Shown here piece by piece: positions 6,967-14,836 of a stretch of 40,294 bases of DNA. The DNA is from an uncultured Clostridia bacterium (lineage in GTDB: Bacteria > Bacillota > Clostridia > Oscillospirales > Ruminococcaceae): assembly GCA_944385925.1 (NCBI GenBank), contig CALWZE010000069.1:1-40294 (forward strand), in the 5' to 3' direction. The first letter of the stretch is position 1, and each line of letters opens with the position of its first letter. A program made the position numbers and the translations under genes. The notes below the pieces were generated by a model. The model made no database searches, was not told the DNA's origin, and saw nothing but the letters and a program-made list of their open reading frames with translations.

Positions 6967-6986
6967 TTTCCATTTACATCTGTAAA

Positions 6987-9104
6987 TTATTCGCCCTTGG
7001 CAGCCTGCGCAGCACGCAGAGTTGCAACCGCTTCCTTACGGGAGAGGTCAATGCCGCGATCGCCGATCTTGATGACCTTGACCGGAATAACGTCGCCGAC
7101 CGACAGGACGTCTTCCACCTTCTCGACCCGGCGCTCTTCCAGCTGGCTGATGTGGACAAAGCCCTCTTTGCCCGGCGCAATCTCAACCTTTGCACCGATG
7201 GGCAGCAGCTTGGTGACCTTGCCGTAATACATCGAACCGATCTCGGGTGTTTCAACAATGGTTTCGATGATGCCGATAGCGCGCTTGACGTTATCGGTAT
7301 CGGTGCCTGCAACAAAGACGCGGCCGTCCTCCTCGACGTCGATCTTGACGTCGCACTCAGCGCAGAGCTGCTGGATGGTCTTGCCGCCCTTGCCGATGAC
7401 GTCGCCGATCTTGCTCGGGTCAATCTGGATCGAGCTCATCTTGGGCGCATACTTGGAAAGCTCCTTACGCGGCTCAGGAATCGCCTTGAGGATGATCTCG
7501 TCAAGGATATATTTGCGCGCTTCATAGGTCTTGGCAAGCGCTTCCTCGATGATTTCATAGGTCAGACCGTCGATCTTGAGGTCCATCTGGATAGCGGTAA
7601 TGCCCTTGTGGGTACCGGCAACCTTAAAGTCCATATCGCCGAAGAAATCCTCGACGCCCTGAATGTCGACCATGGTCATCCAGCGCTCACCCTCGGTGAT
7701 CAGTCCGCAGGAAATACCGGCAACCGGCGCCTTGATCGGCACGCCCGCCGCCATAAGCGCGAGAGTGGAACCGCAGATGGACGCCTGAGAGGTCGAGCCG
7801 TTCGAGCTCAGGATCTCGGAAACCAGCCGCATGGTGTAGGGGAACTCCTCGGTCGAGGGAAGAACCGGAACCAGCGCGCGCTCAGCAAGCGCGCCATGGC
7901 CGATTTCGCGGCGGCCGGGTCCGCGGCTCGGACGAGTTTCACCAACCGAGTAGCTCGGGAAATTGTACTGGTGCATATAGCGTTTTTCGGTTTCGCCGTC
8001 AATGCCGTCCAGCAGCTGGGCGTCGCCCTGCATGCCGAGGGTGGCAACGGTCAGGCACTGGGTCTGGCCGCGGGTAAACATACCGCTGCCGTGAACGCGG
8101 GGCAGCAGATCAATCTCCGCGGCGAGCGGACGCATCTCGTTGATACCGCGTCCATCCACACGCTTATTGTCGTCCAGCAGCCAGCGGCGGACAACATATT
8201 TCTGAAGCTTGTACAGGCACTCATCCAGCTTTGCAGTCTCATCCGGATACTGCTCATCCAGCGCTTCGTGCACTTCGTCATAAATGGGCTTAAGCGCCGC
8301 GTCGCGCACCGTCTTGTCGTCAGTGTCCATCGCCGCGCGAACCTTTTCGATCGCCATTTTCTCGACCGCTTCATACATCTCATGCGGCACTTCCTGAGAT
8401 TCGAAGGGGATCTTCTCTTTGCCGATTTCCTTTTGGATCGAGAGAATGAACTCAACGACCTTCTTGTTTGCCTTATCGCCGGCTTTGATCGCCTTGAGCA
8501 TGGTCTCGTTGTCCACCTCGTTGGCGCCCGCTTCGATCATTACGACCTTTTTGGCCGAGCTTGCGACGGTCAGGCTGAGATCCGAAACCTTGCGCTGTGC
8601 AGCGGTCGGGTTGATCACGATCTCTCCGTTTACCAGACCGACGCTGACGCCGGAAATCGGGCCGTTCCAGGGAATATCCGAAATCGTCACCGCAATGGAC
8701 GCGCCGATCATGCCGGTGATCTCCGGCGAGCAGTCCGGATCGACCGACATAACCGTCATGGTAATCGAAACGTCGTTGCGCATGTCCTTCGGGAACAGCG
8801 GACGCATCGGACGGTCAACAACACGGGAAGTCAGGATCGCCTTTTCAGACGGACGGCCTTCCCGGCGCAGAAAGCTGCCCGGAATTCTGCCGACCGAATA
8901 CAGCTTCTCCTCAAAATCAACCGACAGCGGGAAGAAGTCGACGCCTTCGCGCGGTTTCGCGCTCATGGTTGCGGTGCACAGGACTACCGTCTCGCCATAG
9001 CTGACAAGGCAGGCGCCGTTTGCAAGGCCGCACATTTTTCCGGTCTCAACCTTAAATGGCCGGCCAGCCAGTTCGGTTTCAAACACGCGGTAATTTTCAA
9101 ACAT
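6987..9104 (-). CDS. pnp: Polyribonucleotide nucleotidyltransferase (PNPase)
   Basis: A 705-residue PNPase that degrades RNA 3' to 5' by phosphorolysis. It has two RNase PH-type domains: the first has FFPLSVDFEEK and GSFLRREGRPSE, and the second has GSGMFTRGQTQCL and GRREIGHGALAERAL. These are followed by a KH domain with IGKGGKTIQQL and an S1 domain with GYV-like VHISQLEERRVEK near the C-terminus. The start MFENYRVFETELAGRPF is chosen because GGAGG lies seven bases upstream of the ATG at 9102-9104; a longer upstream frame lacks support. It follows rpsO in the usual order, with a 192-base leader that folds into a long hairpin. Confidence 0.98.
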   Translation of the reverse strand: MFENYRVFETELAGRPFKVETGKMCGLANGACLVSYGETVVLCTATMSAKPREGVDFFPLSVDFEEKLYSVGRIPGSFLRREGRPSEKAILTSRVVDRPMRPLFPKDMRNDVSITMTVMSVDPDCSPEITGMIGASIAVTISDIPWNGPISGVSVGLVNGEIVINPTAAQRKVSDLSLTVASSAKKVVMIEAGANEVDNETMLKAIKAGDKANKKVVEFILSIQKEIGKEKIPFESQEVPHEMYEAVEKMAIEKVRAAMDTDDKTVRDAALKPIYDEVHEALDEQYPDETAKLDECLYKLQKYVVRRWLLDDNKRVDGRGINEMRPLAAEIDLLPRVHGSGMFTRGQTQCLTVATLGMQGDAQLLDGIDGETEKRYMHQYNFPSYSVGETRPSRGPGRREIGHGALAERALVPVLPSTEEFPYTMRLVSEILSSNGSTSQASICGSTLALMAAGVPIKAPVAGISCGLITEGERWMTMVDIQGVEDFFGDMDFKVAGTHKGITAIQMDLKIDGLTYEIIEEALAKTYEARKYILDEIILKAIPEPRKELSKYAPKMSSIQIDPSKIGDVIGKGGKTIQQLCAECDVKIDVEEDGRVFVAGTDTDNVKRAIGIIETIVETPEIGSMYYGKVTKLLPIGAKVEIAPGKEGFVHISQLEERRVEKVEDVLSVGDVIPVKVIKIGDRGIDLSRKEAVATLRAAQAAKGE

Positions 9105-9132
9105 GACAGAACCTCCAAAAAACAAGATGTTC

Positions 9133-9212
9133 GGGCCGTTTTTGGAGTTCAGCAACAAATTCAGCCTTCTGCGTGAAAAAGCTCAATTCATCGCTAAAAA
9201 CCAAACCGGCCC
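9133..9212 (-). promoter_or_regulatory. Long hairpin in the pnp leader
   Basis: GGGCCG (9133-9138) plus TTTGG (9141-9145) pair with CCAAA (9201-9205) plus CGGCCC (9207-9212), with a 55-base loop. It lies 29 bases before the pnp start codon. In E. coli a leader duplex cut by RNase III is used for PNPase autoregulation; the similarity here is structural only. Confidence 0.45.
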
Positions 9213-9250
9213 ATGATTGTTCGGATTTGCGGGAACAGGGAAGAATGCAT

Positions 9251-9281
9251 TAGAAGGCAGACGAAAAGGTCTCGCCTGCCT
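9251..9281 (-). terminator. Hairpin after rpsO
   Basis: AAGGCAG pairs with CTGCCTT on either side of CGA/TCG, without a clear U-run on the minus strand. It may be an attenuator or processing site between rpsO and pnp rather than a full terminator. Confidence 0.45.
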
Positions 9282-9296
9282 TCCTGAAGACGTTGA

Positions 9297-9557
9297 TTAT
9301 TTGCGCAGGCCGAGCTTTGCGATCAGCGCACGGTAACGCTCGATGTCCTTCTTCTGGAGATAGGCGAGCATGTTGCGGCGCTGGCCGACCATCTTCAGCA
9401 GTCCGCGGCGGGAGTGGTGATCGTGCGGATGCACGGCAAGGTGCTCGTTGAGGTGGTTGATGCGGTTGGTCAGAATCGCAACCTGAACCTCAGGCGAACC
9501 GGTATCGGTTTCATGAACGCGGGCGCTCTCGATAACTTCTTTTTTGTCTTTCAGCAT
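9297..9557 (-). CDS. rpsO: 30S ribosomal protein S15
   Basis: An 86-residue S15, which binds the central domain of 16S rRNA. The family signature is clear: [22 protein letters not shown], then [17 protein letters not shown] and LAYLQ. Two starts are possible. A GTG at 9567-9569 overlaps the AAAGGTG ribosome binding site itself. The ATG at 9555-9557 lies ten bases downstream and gives MLKDKKE, so the ATG is preferred. It has its own promoter and a structured 5' leader, consistent with S15 autoregulation known in other bacteria. Confidence 0.97.
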   Translation of the reverse strand: MLKDKKEVIESARVHETDTGSPEVQVAILTNRINHLNEHLAVHPHDHHSRRGLLKMVGQRRNMLAYLQKKDIERYRALIAKLGLRK

Positions 9558-9597
9558 TGTTGTTTTCACCTTTCTTTAATTGTTCGCCCGAATCACA

Positions 9598-9634
9598 GCC
9601 CCGGGTGCAGCAGGCGTTCCCCTCAAGCCGGGGC
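9598..9634 (-). promoter_or_regulatory. Structured rpsO leader (candidate S15 autoregulatory element)
   Basis: GCCCCGG (9598-9604) pairs with CCGGGGC (9628-9634) in the rpsO 5' UTR, about 40 bases before the start codon; further GC-rich segments flank it. S15 commonly represses its own mRNA through such leaders. No match to a known S15 leader class could be tested. Confidence 0.4.
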
Positions 9635-9688
9635 ACTTGCCCGATGCCGTGAATGCGGGTAATTATGCGCAATGCGTGCGCGGTAATT

Positions 9689-9718
9689 AGTATACCACAA
9701 ACTTCCGTTTTTTTGCAA
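9689..9718 (-). promoter_or_regulatory. rpsO promoter
   Basis: On the minus strand, TTGCAA (9713-9718) and TATACT (9689-9694) are 18 bases apart. It lies 20 bases beyond the acyltransferase stop codon, so rpsO-pnp is separable from the upstream operon. Confidence 0.7.
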
Positions 9719-9737
9719 CCATTTTTCTCGGAAAAAC

Positions 9738-10796
9738 TTAGCTGTTTACACGCTGTAAACCGGCTCTTTTTTCTATGGCGGACCGTAGTTTTCGCTCAAT
9801 CGGCAACTGGATATACCGCGCCAGTAAATACGCAGCCAAAATGCACCCAACCGCGCTTGCGAGCATTTGAAGCCATGGATTTTTCACACCAATCAGGCCG
9901 CAGAGAATCACTGTGTATTTAATCCCGGCCGAATTCACCAAATAAAGCGAAAAGCTGCCCTTCGCAGCATTTTGAATCAATCCGGCAACAAATTCTTTTT
10001 TCACAATTGGTCCAAACCGTTCCGCCGAGAGTATAAGAATGGAAAAAAGCAATTCAGGCGCATAAAAATCAAATCCGGATACGGTCAAAACAGCTGCTGA
10101 GAGAAACACAAATACAGTCTCTTTTTCTTCTCTTAAGGCGTAATAAACGCAGATTCCAAAAACAAAGCTTGGCAGCGTCATCCACGGTGTTTGATTAACA
10201 ACCCAGGTCAATTCCTCTTCTCTTGAATAAAAACCAGCGAACAGCTGCTCAAGCATCGACCCGCCCCAGGGCTTTAGCGTCAACAGAGCCAATAAAAAGA
10301 TGAGGCTGCTTGCAAAGCGGCGCACCACCCTTTGCAAAACAGGCGCAATAACATAAAAAAACACAAAAGAGCTGATTGTCCACAAGCCGAACTTGTTATT
10401 CCAAAGCGCATAGTTTGTGCTGGGAATCATGCTGTGCACACATCCAAAATAGCGAAGCCACTGTGGTCCGCAAGCTCCTTGCAGGCCGATAAGCTCGCCG
10501 AAAGATTGTTTGTAAACAACCAGCCCCATGAAAAGCTCAGCAGCATACAGCAGAATAAGCACTATGAAATATATCGGCAGAATATGAATAGCCCGCTTCA
10601 GCGCATATTCACCCAGCGAGTGGCTTCTTTCCAGCGACTGCATCACCAGGTATCCGCTAAGGACAAAGAACAACTTAACTCCAAGAGAGCCAAAATTCGT
10701 ATAAATAGAAACGCTCGGAATAATCTGTCCCAGATGCACGATCAGCACCATAAGCGCCGCCGAAACGCGCAAAAAATCCAGGTTCAGTTTTCTCAA
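9738..10796 (-). CDS. Acyltransferase family 3 membrane protein
   Basis: A 352-residue polytopic membrane protein of the acyltransferase-3 family, which O-acylates cell-surface sugars or other exported molecules. LNLDFLRVSAALMVLIVHLG opens the protein with the conserved Arg and the catalytic His. FFVLSGYLV and a KRAIHILPIY segment follow, and about ten membrane helices are visible. The TTG at 10794-10796 is preferred as start: AAGGAGG lies nine bases upstream, and it overlaps the ribF stop as TTGA. An ATG at 10826 is possible. The gene is clearly AT-richer than its neighbours, suggesting later acquisition at the operon end. The acceptor is unknown. Confidence 0.87.
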   Translation of the reverse strand: MRKLNLDFLRVSAALMVLIVHLGQIIPSVSIYTNFGSLGVKLFFVLSGYLVMQSLERSHSLGEYALKRAIHILPIYFIVLILLYAAELFMGLVVYKQSFGELIGLQGACGPQWLRYFGCVHSMIPSTNYALWNNKFGLWTISSFVFFYVIAPVLQRVVRRFASSLIFLLALLTLKPWGGSMLEQLFAGFYSREEELTWVVNQTPWMTLPSFVFGICVYYALREEKETVFVFLSAAVLTVSGFDFYAPELLFSILILSAERFGPIVKKEFVAGLIQNAAKGSFSLYLVNSAGIKYTVILCGLIGVKNPWLQMLASAVGCILAAYLLARYIQLPIERKLRSAIEKRAGLQRVNS

Positions 10797-11743
10797 TCTT
10801 CTTTCCCTCCTTGCGTCTCTGTCCATCTGCGCACCGTCTCAATATCTGAAACGACCTGCTCGCGCAGCGCTTCCACGCTGTCGAACTTCTTCTCGTCCCG
10901 CATGAAACGAACCAGTTCGACCGTCACCATCCTGCCATACAGATCCCCGGAGTAATCAATAATATGGGTTTCCAGCATGATCTCGCGGTCGTTTCCGACG
11001 CTCGGACGAACCCCGATATTGCTGATCCCGTCATAGCTTTTTCCAAAAAGCTCCACCCGCGACTGATAAACACCGAAGCGCGGCGCGAGCAGTTCCTGCG
11101 GGAAACGCTGATTGATTGTCGGAAAGCCCAGGCGGCGCGCAAGTTTTTTGTCCTCACATACGGTAAGCGAAAAGCTGTAGGGGTGTCCAAGCAGCGCCGC
11201 CGCCTGTTCGATTTCGCCGCGCGCTGCGCATTCCTTGATCCGGCTGGTAGACACCGGAGTGCCGTCAAAAAGTACCTCCGGCACCACCTGCACCACAAAG
11301 CCATATCTTTCGCCCAGGCTTTGCAGCAGCGCCACATCGCCCGCACGGCCTCTTCCGAACCGGAAATCCGCCCCGCAGCAAACCGCCGCCGCATTGATTC
11401 CCTCTTTGCCGAGCACAGTGCGCACAAAGGTTTCCGGACTCATTTCCGAAACTGCCCCGAAATCCAGCTGGACGAGCATGCGGATTCCCATTTCTTCGAT
11501 CCGCTGCGCCCTGTGTTCATAGCTGTCCAAATCGCCCTTTCCCTTTGCCTGCGCACGGTGCGCGCGCATATCAAAGGTCAGCGCAGCGGGCGCCGCGCCG
11601 TATTCCCGCGCCAATGCGCAGGCCTTCCGCAGCACCGCCTGATGGCCGAGATGGACTCCGTCAAAATAGCCCAGCGCCACCGCCGTCCGCTGCTCGTTAT
11701 TTTGTATTTCCCTTAATATTTCCATGCCGCTCCATCGCCGCAT
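10793..11743 (-). CDS. ribF: Bifunctional riboflavin kinase / FMN adenylyltransferase
   Basis: A 316-residue RibF that turns riboflavin into FMN and then FAD. The N-terminal adenylyltransferase domain has GYFDGVHLGHQ with the HxGH-type His31 and His34, ADFRFGRGRAGD, and VSTSRIKE. The C-terminal flavokinase domain has RRLGFPTIN and a GISNIGVRPSVG segment. The ATG at 11741-11743 overlaps the truB stop by one base (TGATG); an internal ATG at 11723-11725 with GGAG close upstream would give MEILREIQ and cannot be excluded. It sits in the usual Firmicutes place after truB. It could supply FMN to the Rnf proteins and other flavoenzymes. Confidence 0.95.
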   Translation of the reverse strand: MRRWSGMEILREIQNNEQRTAVALGYFDGVHLGHQAVLRKACALAREYGAAPAALTFDMRAHRAQAKGKGDLDSYEHRAQRIEEMGIRMLVQLDFGAVSEMSPETFVRTVLGKEGINAAAVCCGADFRFGRGRAGDVALLQSLGERYGFVVQVVPEVLFDGTPVSTSRIKECAARGEIEQAAALLGHPYSFSLTVCEDKKLARRLGFPTINQRFPQELLAPRFGVYQSRVELFGKSYDGISNIGVRPSVGNDREIMLETHIIDYSGDLYGRMVTVELVRFMRDEKKFDSVEALREQVVSDIETVRRWTETQGGKED

Positions 11744-12645
11744 CAACCCTTCGGCGTATCGAACCAGAACTGTTTTATCTTCTTAAACCGGCCTGCCTCT
11801 TCCCGGCCAAGGCCGAGAAAGACGCCGCCGCGGTAGACCCGCACCGTCTGACCGGGTTCGAGTCCGCCCCGCACCCTCGGCGCCTCAAAAGCAAAGCCGC
11901 TTAGAAAAAGCCGCGCGAGGTTTTCGTCCAGTTTCCGCGCCTCATAAGCGGAAAACGCGCTGTCTACCGGAAGCAGAAGGCTTTCCAGCGTCCCGGCCTC
12001 CTTCGCCTGACCGATCTGCTCAAGCGAGTGCGCCTGCGCAAGCGAAAAGCCCGCGCTCATTGTCCGGCGCAGCGCGGTCAGACAGGCAAGGCATCCGCAG
12101 CGCGCCGCAATATCCTCCGCAAGGGTGCGGACATAAGTTCCCTTTGAGCATTCCACTTCCAGGCAAAACGTTCCGGCTTCGCCGTCATAGTCCGAAACGC
12201 CGATGGAGAAAATCTCAATCGGCCGCGGTTTGCGCTCGACCGTTTTGCCTGCGCGCGCCAATTCGTACAGCCGTTTGCCATCCACGCGCACGGCGGAAAC
12301 CATCGGGGGGATCTGTTCCCCGGCGCCGAGGAATCCGCAGGCCGCTTCCCGCAGCGCAGACAAAGAAGCGCGGCGGTCATTCCACTCGACCACCGAGCCG
12401 GTCCGGTCGCCCGTATCGGTTCGCACGCCCAGCCTGACCGTCGCGCAATATCTTTTCCGTCCATTCGGCAGCAGATCGACCGCCTTGGTTGCCGCACCCG
12501 CAAAAACCGGCAGCACACCGGTCGCCATCGGGTCCAGCGTACCGCCGTGACCCATCCGCCGCTCACCAAGCAGGCCGCGCAGTTTGGCAATCACATCAAA
12601 GGAGGTATATCCCTCCGGCTTGTCCAGAATGAGGATGCCGTTCAC
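11743..12645 (-). CDS. truB: tRNA pseudouridine(55) synthase
   Basis: A 300-residue TruB that makes pseudouridine 55 in the T loop of tRNAs. Motifs are NGILILDKPEGYTSFD at the start, GHGGTLDPMATGVLP with catalytic Asp38, and CSKGTYVRTLAEDI; the C-terminal part resembles a PUA domain. The start is GTG at 12643-12645, overlapping the nrnA stop as GTGA with GGAG eight bases upstream. A longer frame would add 22 unconserved residues. It is tightly coupled to both neighbours in the translation operon. Confidence 0.95.
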   Translation of the reverse strand: MNGILILDKPEGYTSFDVIAKLRGLLGERRMGHGGTLDPMATGVLPVFAGAATKAVDLLPNGRKRYCATVRLGVRTDTGDRTGSVVEWNDRRASLSALREAACGFLGAGEQIPPMVSAVRVDGKRLYELARAGKTVERKPRPIEIFSIGVSDYDGEAGTFCLEVECSKGTYVRTLAEDIAARCGCLACLTALRRTMSAGFSLAQAHSLEQIGQAKEAGTLESLLLPVDSAFSAYEARKLDENLARLFLSGFAFEAPRVRGGLEPGQTVRVYRGGVFLGLGREEAGRFKKIKQFWFDTPKG

Positions 12646-13607
12646 TTCGCCATCTCCGCTTCCGCCGCGGCAACCACCGCCGCCTTGATGTCGTGCGGCG
12701 TTCCGCTGCACTCAAATCCCGCCGCGCGCTTATGTCCGCCGCCGCCAAACAGGGCGCAGAGCTTTGCGGAATCCAGTTCAAACGAACGAAGCGACACTTT
12801 GTAATTTCCGTTCTCCAGTTCGCGCAGAGTCACGCCGAGTTCAACACCCTCGATGGTGCGCGGGATCGGGGTAACGCCCTCGATATCGCTGTGGTCGCAG
12901 CCCGCCCGTTTGAGCATCTCCTGGGTTATGGTGATCATCGCGATTTTTCCGCCCGCCGCGTATTCGATCCCCGCAAGCGCCATCTGTTCAAGCCGGATAC
13001 GTCCGCGCGATTTTGTCTCAAAGAAAATCCGGTTAAGCTGCGCAAAATCCACGCCCAGGCCGATCAGCCGCGCCGCAAGCAGATGGCTGTCCGCCGTCGT
13101 GTTGGAATATTTAAAGCAGCCCGTGTCGGTCGCAAGGCCGGTATAGATACAGTTTGCCATATAGGTGTCCATCCGGACCCCCAATGCGTCGATCAGCCGC
13201 GCAATCAGCTCGCAGCAGCTCGCGCTGCCCGGGTCGCAGACAGTGAGCGAGAGCGCATATTGTTCATTGGTGCCGTGATGGTCGATCGCAAGCTCTACGC
13301 GCCGCGCATAGGCAGCCGCCGTTTTTTCCCCCATCAGTTTGACCGCCGCCGTATCGACCGAGATAATATGACGCGGCTCAAATTCTTCCGCGCGTTCAAA
13401 ATAAGGGCCGGTCATAAAACCGTACTTTGCGGGAAACTCCCCTTCATTGTGCACCCGCGCACGGATGCCGAGCGCGCGCAGCGCAGCCCACAGCGCAAAA
13501 CCCGAGCCCAGTGTGTCTCCGTCCGGATTCTTGTGGGTCAGGATGAGCAGGTCCTGCATGCCGCGCAGCATCCGGGCCGCTTCTTTGATCTTTACCGGTT
13601 CATTCAT
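12642..13607 (-). CDS. nrnA: DHH/DHHA1 phosphoesterase, NrnA-type oligoribonuclease/pAp phosphatase
   Basis: A 321-residue DHH-family phosphoesterase. The metal-binding residues are His25, Asp29 and Asp31 in THKNPDGDTLGSG, Asp85 in SVDTA, and the DHH motif at 109-111. The DHHA1 domain ends with GGGGHKRAAGFE. NrnA-type enzymes finish degradation of short oligoribonucleotides and remove phosphate from pAp; relatives act on cyclic dinucleotides. The ATG at 13605-13607 overlaps the rbfA stop by eight bases, with GAGGGA seven bases upstream. Its position between rbfA and truB is conserved in Firmicutes. Confidence 0.93.
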   Translation of the reverse strand: MNEPVKIKEAARMLRGMQDLLILTHKNPDGDTLGSGFALWAALRALGIRARVHNEGEFPAKYGFMTGPYFERAEEFEPRHIISVDTAAVKLMGEKTAAAYARRVELAIDHHGTNEQYALSLTVCDPGSASCCELIARLIDALGVRMDTYMANCIYTGLATDTGCFKYSNTTADSHLLAARLIGLGVDFAQLNRIFFETKSRGRIRLEQMALAGIEYAAGGKIAMITITQEMLKRAGCDHSDIEGVTPIPRTIEGVELGVTLRELENGNYKVSLRSFELDSAKLCALFGGGGHKRAAGFECSGTPHDIKAAVVAAAEAEMAK

Positions 13608-13944
13608 GGCTGAATCCCTCAATGATTGTATTGATGCGATTGAAATAGTCCACCGAATCATCCGGAATAAATTGCAGCTCGGGTATCTTGCGGATACGCA
13701 GCCGCTTTGACAGCTCGGTTTTGACATGTCCCTGCGCCTTTTTCAGCACCTCACAGGCTTCCGCAGCCTGCTCGTGTCCGTTCAGCGACGCGACATACAC
13801 CTTCGCATAGGAAAGGTCGCTCGTCACCTCAACGCGCATGACCGATAAAAAATGATTGACGCGCTCGTCCTTCATCTGGGAAAAGATCGAACTGATTTCC
13901 CGCTTAAAATCCTTGTTGAGTCTGTCCACTCTGTGTGCCGGCAA
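13600..13944 (-). CDS. rbfA: 30S ribosome-binding factor RbfA
   Basis: A 114-residue RbfA with a KH-like fold, acting in late 16S rRNA maturation. HRVDRLNKDFKREIS, VEVTSDLSYAKVYV and LRIRKIPELQFIPDDSVDYFNRIN are typical. The start is TTG at 13942-13944, with GAAGGAGG seven bases upstream inside the end of the preceding gene, giving MPAHRVDR. An upstream GTG is too close to the ribosome binding site. It lies two bases after the third DUF1292 gene rather than directly after infB. Confidence 0.93.
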   Translation of the reverse strand: MPAHRVDRLNKDFKREISSIFSQMKDERVNHFLSVMRVEVTSDLSYAKVYVASLNGHEQAAEACEVLKKAQGHVKTELSKRLRIRKIPELQFIPDDSVDYFNRINTIIEGFSHE

Positions 13945-13946
13945 GG

Positions 13947-14198
13947 TCACTCCTCCTTCTGAGCGCCGTCCAGGTTGCTCTGAATCCCTTCCAGAATGTC
14001 CCGGATCATCTCCCACTCCTGCTGAGAATCCACCGGCTCTACCTTTTGCCCGTCTTCCGCATACCGCGCGGCGAAAACCCGCTCGGCGCCGTTTTCATCA
14101 ACGCTGTGGTCGGTATAGGCCATATAACTGCGGCCATTCTGTTCGCATTCAAAGCTGAACAAAACCTCAAAGCTCTGTTCCGGCTGTTTCTGATCCAT
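13947..14198 (-). CDS. DUF1292 family protein (third of three)
   Basis: An 83-residue acidic protein. The core pattern EVLFSFECEQNGRSYMAYTDHSVDENG matches DUF1292, whose members carry a short beta-rich domain followed by an acidic helix, here EWEMIRDILEGIQ. Its function is unknown. AAAGGAG is seven bases before the ATG. It is the third of three paralogues in tandem, and its stop lies within the rbfA ribosome binding region, so the two may be translationally coupled. Confidence 0.85.
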   Translation of the reverse strand: MDQKQPEQSFEVLFSFECEQNGRSYMAYTDHSVDENGAERVFAARYAEDGQKVEPVDSQQEWEMIRDILEGIQSNLDGAQKEE

Positions 14199-14218
14199 GA
14201 TTTTTCTCCTTTCGGCGC

Positions 14219-14506
14219 TTAGAGCACCGCGTCCATGACCTCCTCGATCATGTCGTACTCTTCGTCCGTCTCAACCGGGAGCAGTTCCATCTCCTCGCCG
14301 GTCTCGACCATTACCGAGGCGCAGATATCGTCTTCCGTCTCGCTGTTGAGCACCTGATAGACGATATAACGCCGGTCGTTCTCCTTATACAGGAAGGAAA
14401 AAAGCGCCTCGCATTCCAGTTCGTTTCCCTCTTCGTCCTGCATCATCAGGTTGAGGTTGTTTTCCTCGTCGTAAACAGTTACTTCGCACTGATCAATGAT
14501 TGCCAT
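14219..14506 (-). CDS. DUF1292 family protein (second of three)
   Basis: A 95-residue, strongly acidic protein of DUF1292. The conserved stretch is LECEALFSFLYKENDRRYIVYQV, and the C-terminus is EEYDMIEEVMDAVL. It carries about 20 extra N-terminal residues (MAIIDQCEVTVYDEENN) compared with the third copy. GAGGAT is eight bases before the ATG. It lies 20 bases from the next copy and 44 from the previous one, all on one transcript. Function unknown. Confidence 0.85.
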   Translation of the reverse strand: MAIIDQCEVTVYDEENNLNLMMQDEEGNELECEALFSFLYKENDRRYIVYQVLNSETEDDICASVMVETGEEMELLPVETDEEYDMIEEVMDAVL

Positions 14507-14550
14507 ACTTTTATCCTCACCGGGACCTCTGCGGCCCCTCTTTTCTTGAA

Positions 14551-14820
14551 TTAATCAGCGGAGCTATCCCCGGCATAAAGCTCCCGGTCGATGATCTCCC
14601 ATTCCTCCGGGGACTCGACAGGGTCCAGCGAAAGGCCTTCGCCTTCGGCCGAATAGGCGGCGGCAAAATAACGCAGCCGCCCCTTTTCATCGGTCGCGCC
14701 GTCGGTATACACGAGATAGCTTTTGCCGGTCTCGGCACAATCAAAGGCATGCAGCACCTCGCATTCGGTCTCGTTGCCCTGATCGTCCAGACCTCTGAAC
14801 TTCATTCCATCCAGTTCCAT
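14551..14820 (-). CDS. DUF1292 family protein (first of three)
   Basis: An 89-residue DUF1292 protein starting 16 bases after infB. The core is NETECEVLHAFDCAETGKSYLVYTD, then YFAAAYSAEG and SPEEWEIIDRELY. It is more similar to the third copy than to the second, as both keep the YFAA/FAAR strand and the EEWE helix. The upstream GAAGG sits very near the ATG and GAGG further back, so translation probably relies on coupling to infB. Function unknown. Confidence 0.85.
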   Translation of the reverse strand: MELDGMKFRGLDDQGNETECEVLHAFDCAETGKSYLVYTDGATDEKGRLRYFAAAYSAEGEGLSLDPVESPEEWEIIDRELYAGDSSAD

Positions 14821-14836
14821 CCTTCAAAACCTCTTC

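Noticed and set aside
6897..9176. A 759-codon open frame on the plus strand
   Set aside because: Antisense to pnp; the sense protein has all PNPase domains.
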